Source: Methylocystaceae bacterium UBA5192 (GTDB taxonomy: Bacteria > Pseudomonadota > Alphaproteobacteria > Rhizobiales > Beijerinckiaceae). Taken from it: a stretch of DNA of 7,169 bases. The translations under genes and the position numbers were made by a program. Shown here piece by piece: positions 1 to 4,721 of the stretch. The stretch's first letter is position 1. Each line of letters opens with the position of its first letter. Under the pieces are notes generated by a model. That model worked only from the letters and a program-made list of their open reading frames with translations. It made no database searches and was not told the DNA's origin. The DNA is taken from NCBI GenBank assembly GCA_002412985.1, contig DHWC01000119.1:1-7169 (forward strand), written 5' to 3'.

Positions 1-254
1 TGATGGTGATGGTGGTGGTGATGATGGTGATGGGCGACAGGCGCTGCTGCTGGAGCCGCTGGCGTTGAATTATTTCCAGTCACGTCATCAAGAACGCCTG
101 TAACGGCCTTGCCAGCGCCAGTAGCGACACTATTCACCAGTCCAGCTGCGCCGGTTACAACGCCTGCAACCGGATCCTGTGCGGCAGCGAACTGCGGCGC
201 AACAAAACCAGCGACAGCGAAACCTGCCAAAACAGCAAATGTCATTTTTTTCAT
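1..254 (-). CDS. Exported small protein with C-terminal polyhistidine tract (3' end beyond window)
   Basis: The ATG at 252-254 (minus strand) follows an AGGAG ribosome site 7 nt upstream, and 84 codons are visible before the gene runs off the left edge. Residues 1-25 form a classic signal peptide: two lysines, a hydrophobic Ala/Gly/Phe core, and a likely signal peptidase I site after Ala23-Ala24-Ala25. The mature part begins QDP and is rich in Gly, Ala and Val (roughly 28-60), then Pro/Ala (65-74), then histidine from residue 75 to 84, with the next partial codon also starting CA. The His codons are a mixture of CAT and CAC, so the tract is not a simple repeat. Such tracts bind zinc, nickel or copper, so a periplasmic metal-binding, storage or chaperone role is inferred, not shown. 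I recognise no named family. A Fur-like box lies upstream at 413-431. Confidence 0.8.
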   Translation of the reverse strand, partial: MKKMTFAVLAGFAVAGFVAPQFAAAQDPVAGVVTGAAGLVNSVATGAGKAVTGVLDDVTGNNSTPAAPAAAPVAHHHHHHHHHH

Positions 255-412
255 TACGGATCTCCTGCTTTCCTCCCTCTCTGCAAGGGTGGATGAACAG
301 CCCCAGATACCTCATTCCTCCCAGTAATCCAACGCATTAAAAAGCCCAATCAAAAGAAGCGCGCCCAAATACCGCCAAATAAACCCGAACCGGTAGGGAC
401 TAAAGGTTTTTT

Positions 413-436
413 CTTAATGATTATCAATTAATTAGA
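413..436 (-). promoter_or_regulatory. Fur-like operator overlapping a candidate promoter of the His-tract gene
   Basis: Read on the minus strand, 413-431 matches the classic 19-bp Fur consensus GATAATGATAATCATTATC at 13 positions, including 12 contiguous bases, TGATAATCATTA (415-426). A -10-like hexamer TCTAAT lies just upstream at 431-436, with only a poor -35. The box would therefore sit at the transcription start, the usual place for a repressor. The leader to the ATG at 254 would be about 170 nt. The match is seen; the regulator and its metal are inferred. Many rhizobia use other iron regulators (RirA, Irr), which lowers confidence. Confidence 0.45.
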
Positions 437-470
437 GTAGATTCTATTTGTTGTTGAATAAATACCTACC

Positions 471-584
471 ATGAGCATTTTGGCGCAGTTTACTAAGGAA
501 TCTGGGCGCGTAGACGAGCGCAATGGGGCGATCATTGCCGAATCCCTGCTTGTCAAAAGAAAATCTCAAGCATTATTAAAATGA
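471..584 (+). CDS. Possible 37-residue small protein (weak)
   Basis: An ATG-started frame of 37 codons ends in TGA at 582-584. An in-frame stop lies a few codons upstream, so it cannot extend in the 5' direction. The product would be basic at the C-terminus (KRK near residues 29-31) with a mixed, protein-like composition and no membrane segment or signal. There is no Shine-Dalgarno sequence in front of the ATG, and the end overlaps the candidate promoter of the lipoprotein. I recognise no family. It may be a chance frame or the remnant of a decayed gene. Confidence 0.2.
   Translation: MSILAQFTKESGRVDERNGAIIAESLLVKRKSQALLK
550..579 (+). promoter_or_regulatory. Candidate promoter of the lipoprotein gene
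   Basis: TTGTCA at 550-555 (5 of 6 to the sigma-70 -35 consensus) and TATTAA at 574-579 (4 of 6 to -10) are separated by 18 bp. Transcription would start near 586, giving a leader of about 95 nt. The leader can close on itself through GAGCC (586-590) and GGCTC (647-651), and it carries the perfect 6-1-6 inverted repeat GAAGATAATCTTC at 658-670. Confidence 0.35.
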
Positions 585-681
585 TGAGCCAACGTCTTAA
601 ATAACCACTCCTCTGTGCTGATGGACCCCTCGGCAACCGCTGCTTAGGCTCCCGCCAGAAGATAATCTTCACGGATCTCAG

Positions 682-978
682 ATGAAGCGATTTACCTCAA
701 TAGTAATGCTCTTGTCCCTTTTGGGCGCCTGTAACCAAGCAACCAGCCCTAATGTTTCAACGCCTAGCTCACCCCAAGTGAAGGGGAGCGCAAACTGCCC
801 CGGCGGACTGGCTGGCTTAGAATGCGACGCATACAAGCAAGGTATACAGGCCGGCCTTGCAGACCGAGCCGCTCACCAAAGCGACTCTTTCAAGCGCCAC
901 GCAAATGATTTCGATCCGCGCTACGAAGCCTCTTTTCGAGCTGGCTATGCAACGGGTTGGTATAACAACGGCAAATAA
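682..978 (+). CDS. Small lipoprotein of unknown function
   Basis: This is a 98-residue protein with a type II signal peptide: Lys2-Arg3, a hydrophobic stretch at 6-14, and the lipobox L14-G15-A16-C17, predicting lipidation of Cys17 and anchoring in a membrane leaflet. Asn18 follows the cysteine, not Asp, so outer-membrane sorting is more likely if enterobacterial rules apply. A Ser/Pro/Thr-rich linker (about 21-35) precedes a compact domain at 38-98 with two further cysteines, C39 and C48, able to form a disulfide. The domain holds two copies of an aromatic-x-x-G-x-x-x-G pattern, at Tyr51-Gly58 and Phe85-Gly92. The ATG has a GGA ribosome site 6 nt upstream at 673-675. It converges on the helicase gene, with 36 bp between the stops and no clear terminator. 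I do not recognise a characterised family. Confidence 0.82.
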   Translation: MKRFTSIVMLLSLLGACNQATSPNVSTPSSPQVKGSANCPGGLAGLECDAYKQGIQAGLADRAAHQSDSFKRHANDFDPRYEASFRAGYATGWYNNGK

Positions 979-1014
979 ACCTGGCGGGCGCGTCTAACTA
1001 GAAATGTTTTCCCT

Positions 1015-2352
1015 TCAACCCCTTACGCGATCGCGCGAGCGCGCTGGCGATTTCGAATTTTTACCAAATGAAGGGCCTGATTTTACCTCTGATCGAGCGC
1101 CATCTCTGCGTCCGCGCGGCGGCGCATTTCGCGCGCGCACCACTGGCTTGCCTTTTCCGCGAACAACCTCGCCCAGGGTTTCGTTTTGACGAGCGTCCTG
1201 TGAACGGCGATCGATAACAGGCAATGTTTGACGCGTGATTTTTTCGATCGCTCGCAACAAAGACCTCTCTGCATTATCGCAAAGCGAAATTGCCTGTCCT
1301 GATGCGCCCGCACGCGCAGTCCGCCCAATGCGATGAACGTAAGCTTCAGGCGTATCTGGTAATTCATAATTAAAGACGTGCGTAACGCCATCAACATCGA
1401 TACCTCGAGCGGCAATATCAGTCGCGACAAGCACTCGCGTCTGGCCTTTACGAAAACCGTCTAACGCGCGCTGTCGTTGATTTTGACTTTTATTTCCATG
1501 AATGGCCTCGGCGCCAACGCCTGCATTTTCCAGATGCATTGCGACACGGTCCGCGCCACGTTTTGTGCGTGTAAATACGATCGCTCGCGTAATTTCCTTG
1601 CCTTGCAAAAGCTCAAGAAGCATCTCGCGCTTCGCGCCGCCATCAACCAAAAAGACTTGCTGGGTAACACGCTCTGCAGTTGTCGCGACAGGCGTGACTG
1701 AGACCTCTGCCGGATTACGGAGCATGTCTGCAGCCAAGCCAGATATTTCTTTTGGCATAGTCGCTGAAAATAAAAGCGTCTGACGATTTTTAGCCAACTT
1801 TGCGACAATTTGTCGAATGGGCGCGATAAAGCCAAGATCCAACATGTGATCCGCTTCATCAAGGACGAGAACTTGTGTTGTAGCAGGCTTGAATCTTCCG
1901 CTTGCAATATGATCAAGCAATCTGCCGGGAGTAGCGACAAGCACATCAAGTCCGCGCGAAAGCATATCAATCTGTGGTCTATGTGATACGCCGCCAACAA
2001 CAACGCCGACGCTTGGACGCATAAACTGCCCATAGGCGCGAAAACTATCTGCAATCTGTGCGGCTAGTTCGCGTGTCGGAGCAAGTATCAGTGCACGAGC
2101 AGTAAATGGAGCAGCTCTTTGCGGCTCCTGAGCAAAGCGCTGCAATATCGGCAAGGCGAAGGCTGCTGTTTTACCTGTACCAGTCTGAGCAATGCCAAGT
2201 AGATCGCGCCCTTGCATCAGATAAGGTATAGCTTGTGTTTGAATCGAAGTTGGAGACTCGTAGCCTTCACGATTGAGCGCGCGCAGAAGAATTTCAGCAA
2301 GCCCAAGATCAGAAAATTTTGTCAAAATGAATCTTTCAAGGTTCTCCAACAA
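1015..2352 (-). CDS. rhlE: DEAD-box ATP-dependent RNA helicase, RhlE type
   Basis: It unwinds RNA duplexes using ATP; bacterial relatives act in RNA decay, ribosome assembly and cold adaptation. All motifs are intact: Q motif (F13, Q38), AQTGTGKT at 55-62 (motif I), PTREL at 92-96 (Ia), GG at 120-121, TPGR at 141-144 (Ib), DEAD at 165-168 (II), SAT at 196-198 (III), IVFTRTK at 258-264 (IV), ATDIAARGIDV at 310-320 (V) and HRIGRTARAG at 340-349 (VI). Residues about 381-445 are a disordered Arg/Lys/Ser-rich tail typical of RNA binding. At 445 residues it is of normal length. The start is uncertain: no ATG exists between the upstream in-frame stop and the Q motif. TTG at 2352 gives the longest frame; TTG at 2325 would give a 436-residue protein starting TKFSDLGL after the initiator, closer to the usual family N-terminus. 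The subfamily (RhlE rather than another DEAD-box group) is assigned by overall resemblance. Confidence 0.93.
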   Translation of the reverse strand: MLENLERFILTKFSDLGLAEILLRALNREGYESPTSIQTQAIPYLMQGRDLLGIAQTGTGKTAAFALPILQRFAQEPQRAAPFTARALILAPTRELAAQIADSFRAYGQFMRPSVGVVVGGVSHRPQIDMLSRGLDVLVATPGRLLDHIASGRFKPATTQVLVLDEADHMLDLGFIAPIRQIVAKLAKNRQTLLFSATMPKEISGLAADMLRNPAEVSVTPVATTAERVTQQVFLVDGGAKREMLLELLQGKEITRAIVFTRTKRGADRVAMHLENAGVGAEAIHGNKSQNQRQRALDGFRKGQTRVLVATDIAARGIDVDGVTHVFNYELPDTPEAYVHRIGRTARAGASGQAISLCDNAERSLLRAIEKITRQTLPVIDRRSQDARQNETLGEVVRGKGKPVVRARNAPPRGRRDGARSEVKSGPSFGKNSKSPARSRDRVRG

Positions 2353-2508
2353 CGCTGTGATAAAGACAGCGCGCGAAGCAATAAAAGACGAACCCCGCGT
2401 AACGGGCTGTCATTTATAGGACTGGGAGACAAGACAGCGACCTAGTAGCCAAAACGACCTACTTAGGATTACGCGGCTGGAGCGCCTCATGCTGCGACGC
2501 AGCAAGCT

Positions 2509-2537
2509 TTGTTAAGCTATTAAATAACTTAGGTCAA
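2509..2537 (-). promoter_or_regulatory. Candidate promoter of the helicase gene
   Basis: On the minus strand TTGACC (2532-2537; 5 of 6 to -35) is followed after exactly 17 bp by TAACAA (2509-2514; 3 of 6 to -10). Transcription would start near 2502, leaving a leader of about 150-175 nt. The leader starts close to a hairpin-forming TGCTGC-GTC-GCAGCA element at 2490-2504. Long leaders are common for cold-responsive helicase mRNAs. The weak -10 keeps confidence low. Confidence 0.35.
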
Positions 2538-2555
2538 TTTAAATCATTTTAAATT
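2536..2555. repeat. AT-rich palindrome (8-4-8) upstream of the helicase
   Basis: AATTTAAATCATTTTAAATT is a perfect inverted repeat of 8-bp arms around TCAT. It touches the upstream edge of the proposed -35 element of the helicase promoter, so it could be an operator or an UP-element-like sequence. Palindromes of A and T arise easily by chance in AT-rich DNA, so function is inferred only from position. Confidence 0.5.
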
Positions 2556-2571
2556 TTATAATTGCCCGCGT

Positions 2572-2586
2572 GGGATAATTTATCCC
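2572..2586. repeat. 15-bp palindrome GGGATAATTTATCCC
   Basis: This is a perfect 7-1-7 inverted repeat in the gap between xerD and the helicase, about 35-50 bp upstream of the proposed helicase -35. It is not followed by a T-run on either strand, so it is not an intrinsic terminator. Its form suits a dimeric repressor or activator site. I do not recognise the regulator. Confidence 0.55.
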
Positions 2587-2666
2587 CTGTCGTTTGGCTC
2601 TGCAATGAGGCGCGCAAAACGCTGAATTATGATGATTATCCAGAAAATCAACGTTTCATAGCGACA

Positions 2667-3602
2667 TCAATTCGACAGCGGATGCAGATCACGCACCATA
2701 GCTTGCATACGCTCATCAAGAACATGGGTATAGATTTGCGTTGTGGCGATATCTGCGTGTCCGAGCAATTCCTGAACAACGCGCAAATCTGCCCCGTTCT
2801 GGAGAAGATGGCTAGCAAATGCATGCCTTAACGCGTGTGGATGGACGTGTTCAGCCGATAGACCAGCGATAGAGGCAAGCTGTTTTAGCTCACGCGCAAA
2901 AGCCTGTCGGGTCAAATGACCGCTAGAGCTATCAGCTGGAAAGAGAAAAGACCCCTGCGCCAATACCAAATTTAAAGCCTCTAATCGACCACGAAAATCA
3001 CGTAGAGCCGTTTTTGCGCGATTTGTTAATGGCGCAAGCCGCTCGCGACCCCCCTTACCCCTTATTGCGATGAAAGACTCTCGTGTTGTCGCAGCGCTTT
3101 TGGGCAATGAAACCAACTCTGATACGCGCATACCTGTGGCATAAAGCGTTTCGAGCAAGGCATAGAGGCGCGCAGCGCGCAGTTGCTCGCGAGATGAAAG
3201 CTTTGCATCGCCAATCTTCTCTCGCGCAAGTGATAAAAGGCGATCAACCTGAGCTACGGTCATAACGCTAGGCGCGCTACGCAAATAACGAGGACCCTCC
3301 AACATTGTTGCGGGATTATCTGCCCGTATACGCTCAATGAACAAAAACTTATAAAATTGTCGAAGCGCTGATATTCGCCGAGCAATCGTAGGCCGCGTCA
3401 TGCCTCGAAGGTTAAGATCAACTAGATAGTCACTTAAGACTGTATGGGTTGCCTCAAGAATATCAAAGCCTGTGTTATTTAAGTAATTTTTGTAATCAAT
3501 TAAATCACGGCGATAGGCATGAAAGGTATTTTTGCTCACGCCTCTCTCGGCAATCAGCATATCGAGAAACGCCTCTAGGTGACGAAGATCTCGATGGGAC
3601 AT
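2667..3602 (-). CDS. xerD: Site-specific tyrosine recombinase, XerD type
   Basis: With its partner XerC, this enzyme recombines the dif site at the chromosome terminus to resolve dimers before division, under FtsK control. The 311-residue protein has the expected length. Residues about 5-90 form the N-terminal SAM-like DNA-binding domain and about 112-305 the catalytic domain. The whole active site is visible: R159 (TGMRVSEL), K183 (RGKGG), H256 and R259 (HALRH), H282 (LLGHAD) and nucleophile Y291 (IYTHV). The XerD assignment over XerC rests on overall resemblance. The ATG at 3602 has only a weak AGG just ahead of it, consistent with coupling to the small membrane protein gene that stops 9 nt upstream. 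It is far from integrase genes of phages in sequence character and shows no attachment sites nearby. Confidence 0.92.
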   Translation of the reverse strand: MSHRDLRHLEAFLDMLIAERGVSKNTFHAYRRDLIDYKNYLNNTGFDILEATHTVLSDYLVDLNLRGMTRPTIARRISALRQFYKFLFIERIRADNPATMLEGPRYLRSAPSVMTVAQVDRLLSLAREKIGDAKLSSREQLRAARLYALLETLYATGMRVSELVSLPKSAATTRESFIAIRGKGGRERLAPLTNRAKTALRDFRGRLEALNLVLAQGSFLFPADSSSGHLTRQAFARELKQLASIAGLSAEHVHPHALRHAFASHLLQNGADLRVVQELLGHADIATTQIYTHVLDERMQAMVRDLHPLSN

Positions 3603-3611
3603 GCCTGGGGA

Positions 3612-3755
3612 TTACTTATTTAGACGCTGGGGAGGAATAATGTGGCTCATCTCTCTTGGCTGCGGCGTCACGTAAGAAACGATCGCCTGCATGGCTCCAT
3701 AAACAAGCCCGATGAGTAGGCCGATAATCAGCAATAAACGAATGAGACTGGGCAA
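3612..3755 (-). CDS. 47-residue single-pass membrane protein upstream of xerD
   Basis: The frame runs from TTG at 3753-3755 to TAA at 3612-3614. The start is forced: an in-frame TAG sits two codons upstream and the next Met is past the membrane segment. The product begins MPSLIRLL, has one hydrophobic helix at about residues 7-28, then a short soluble tail with a TPQPREM motif at 30-36 and a proline-basic end at 41-47. The orientation is not certain. From memory, similar tiny proteins with a membrane helix followed by a PxPREM-like motif precede xerD in many Rhizobiales, often mislabelled histidine kinase; there is no kinase domain here. Its stop is 9 nt before the xerD ATG, so the two are probably co-transcribed. 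Function is unknown. Confidence 0.72.
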   Translation of the reverse strand: MPSLIRLLLIIGLLIGLVYGAMQAIVSYVTPQPREMSHIIPPQRLNK

Positions 3756-3825
3756 GGCCTAAATCCATCTTTAGTTATCTAGGGACAGTTCACGATTTGT
3801 TAATCGACGAAATCAACTAATCTCT

Positions 3826-3854
3826 ACTCTATCTCCAGAATAGTAATTTTTCAA
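3826..3854 (-). promoter_or_regulatory. Candidate promoter for the small membrane protein-xerD operon
   Basis: On the minus strand TTGAAA (3849-3854) and TAGAGT (3826-3831; 4 of 6 to the -10 consensus) are spaced by 17 bp. Transcription would start near 3819, about 65 nt before the TTG start at 3755. This is the best sigma-70-like pair in the gap. Confidence 0.4.
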
Positions 3855-3951
3855 TTGATGTGTGAAGGGACCCGCAGCAACTCACACTTCTGACCATGTA
3901 ATATTGCTTAGCCTTAAGCACCTTATAGGAACGGGCCAAGCTCGTTTTTTT
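3855..3951 (+). ncRNA. Possible small RNA ending at an intrinsic terminator (5' end uncertain)
   Basis: Three consecutive hairpins are seen on the plus strand: GTGTGA (3860-3865) with TCACAC (3882-3887); GCTTA (3906-3910) with TAAGC (3915-3919); and the terminator stem at 3930-3946 followed by seven Ts. No open frame of useful size lies between them, and no plus-strand gene lies upstream whose transcript would need a terminator: the nearest is at 682-978. A convincing plus-strand promoter was not found, with only a weak TAGTAA at 3841-3846. It matches no RNA family I can name. Confidence 0.3.
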
Positions 3952-3957
3952 AATTTT
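3930..3957 (+). terminator. Intrinsic terminator, plus strand, without an obvious upstream gene
   Basis: AACGGGC (3930-3936), loop CAA, and GCTCGTT (3940-3946) form a 7-bp stem with one G-U pair, followed by a run of T from 3945 to 3951 and then AATTTT. The strand is clear because the reverse complement has no U-run after the stem. All protein genes flanking it within several kilobases lie on the minus strand. Confidence 0.6.
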
Positions 3958-4070
3958 CCGAGGACGGTTTAATAGCTCAAAAAAACGACGGTTAAATTTA
4001 CTACGAATATAAACAGTTTGTTATGGTTACGATTTAATAAATAGTCCTTACAAAAACGCTTTTGACATTC

Positions 4071-4721
4071 TTAAAAATGCGTGTCGCTATTTTCTTCCTC
4101 TGGTGGAATTTCATGCCTCATGATGAGCGGCGTTTGCGCAATCGCAAACAGTATAGTTAGCGGCAAAATCCCAAAGACTTTAAAATTAACCCAGACATCC
4201 GTTGTGACCACACGCCTTACGACTTCATTCAGTCCGGCCAGAAAAAAGAAAAATAAGCCCCAGCGCCAGGTAAGTTTCCGCCAGCCTTCATCATCTATAT
4301 GTATCGCAAGATCAAAAACAATTGGCAGTAACAGCTTACCAAAATATAAAGCGCCGATCAGACCCGCGCCAAACAATGAATAAAGGATTGTTACCTTTAA
4401 TTTGATAAACGTTTCATCATGCAAAACGTAAGTAAGAGTTCCAAATACCAGCACAAGAGCGGCAGTAACAAGCGGCATGGCTGGCAAATGGCGCGTTACG
4501 CCCCAGGAAACCACTAATGTCACAACAACGCCCGCCATTAGAACGCCTGTTGCCGCAAAAATCCCATAGCGATTGTTAGCTACAAAGAATAAGGCTAACG
4601 GACCAAGCTCAAGCGCTAACTTTAATAAGGGGCTCAGTTTTTTCTTTCTTCCGCCCAAAACATCGTCTTTTTTCTCGTCAACGTGGCTTGAGGTAGACTT
4701 CTTAGTTAAACCCTCAGTCAT
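4071..4721 (-). CDS. yciB: Septation / inner-membrane-spanning protein YciB (IspZ family)
   Basis: A multi-pass inner-membrane protein of the YciB/IspZ (septation protein A) family, linked in other bacteria to septation and to coordination of envelope synthesis; its biochemical activity is not established. The 216 residues begin with a charged, Lys/Asp/Ser-rich cytoplasmic extension (1-32) longer than in the E. coli protein. Hydrophobic segments follow at about 34-50, 54-74, 82-100, 109-140, 152-166 and 180-200. Family-typical stretches are LALELGPL (35-42), FIKLKVTILYSLF (105-117), the WRKLTWR region (147-153), LNEVVRR (164-170) and FKVFGILPLT (180-189). The tail is acidic. The ATG overlaps the ftsY stop in an ATGA arrangement (4718-4721), so translation is probably coupled; the GAGG just before the ATG, inside ftsY, serves as ribosome site. 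Confidence 0.9.
   Translation of the reverse strand: MTEGLTKKSTSSHVDEKKDDVLGGRKKKLSPLLKLALELGPLALFFVANNRYGIFAATGVLMAGVVVTLVVSWGVTRHLPAMPLVTAALVLVFGTLTYVLHDETFIKLKVTILYSLFGAGLIGALYFGKLLLPIVFDLAIHIDDEGWRKLTWRWGLFFFFLAGLNEVVRRVVTTDVWVNFKVFGILPLTILFAIAQTPLIMRHEIPPEEENSDTHF

Larger units (their letters stand above)
255..681. other. Divergent intergenic region between His-tract gene and lipoprotein
   Basis: This 427-bp gap separates two divergent genes. It holds the leader of the His-tract gene (255 to about 424), the Fur-like box, a weak 37-codon open frame at 471-584, a plus-strand promoter candidate at 550-579, and a structured leader in front of the lipoprotein. The leader half contains a short tandem CCAAATA repeat near 365-380. 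No tRNA, transposon end or intrinsic terminator is visible. Confidence 0.6.
2353..2666. other. Intergenic region between xerD and the helicase gene
   Basis: This 314-bp gap contains, reading down the minus strand from xerD, no obvious intrinsic terminator for xerD, the 15-bp palindrome at 2572-2586, an AT-rich stretch with the 20-bp palindrome at 2536-2555, a candidate promoter, and the helicase leader with a hairpin at 2490-2504 and an imperfect direct repeat CGACCTA at 2438-2444 and 2455-2461. A 25-codon ATG frame (2336-2413, minus strand) ends 10 nt before the alternative helicase start at 2325. A plus-strand frame that starts here is judged antisense noise. Confidence 0.6.
3756..4070. other. 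Intergenic region holding a possible plus-strand small RNA
   Basis: No protein gene is visible in these 315 bp. The left part contains the promoter candidate for xerD and its small neighbour. The middle carries three hairpin elements ending in a plus-strand intrinsic terminator at 3930-3951. The right part is AT-rich with an imperfect direct repeat, GACGGTTTAA at 3963-3972 and GACGGTTAAA at 3987-3996. Downstream of yciB on the minus strand I see only a weak CAAAA-GCG-TTTTTG hairpin and no convincing terminator. Confidence 0.55.

Noticed and set aside
1..34. A GTGATG-like nucleotide repeat at the left edge
   Set aside because: It is the coding sequence of the His tract; the order of CAT and CAC codons is irregular, so it is not a tandem DNA repeat.
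1461..2054. A 197-codon frame on the minus strand inside the helicase
   Set aside because: It overlaps the complete DEAD-box gene in another frame and shows no recognisable domain.
2572..2586. GGGATAATTTATCCC as an intrinsic terminator for xerD
   Set aside because: No T-run follows on either strand and the 1-nt centre would leave only a short, weak RNA stem.
2622..2640. A second Fur-like match on the minus strand just downstream of xerD
   Set aside because: It also scores 13 of 19 but lacks a contiguous palindromic core, is not near a promoter, and the region is AT-rich, so chance is the better explanation.
2562..2831. An 89-codon plus-strand frame running from the gap into xerD
   Set aside because: Most of it is antisense to the xerD 3' end, it starts at TTG without a ribosome site, and no family is recognised.
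2667..3755. XerD-type gene as an integrase of a mobile element
   Set aside because: The protein resembles housekeeping Xer recombinases, the neighbours are core genes, and no attachment-site repeats, tRNA or cargo genes are visible.
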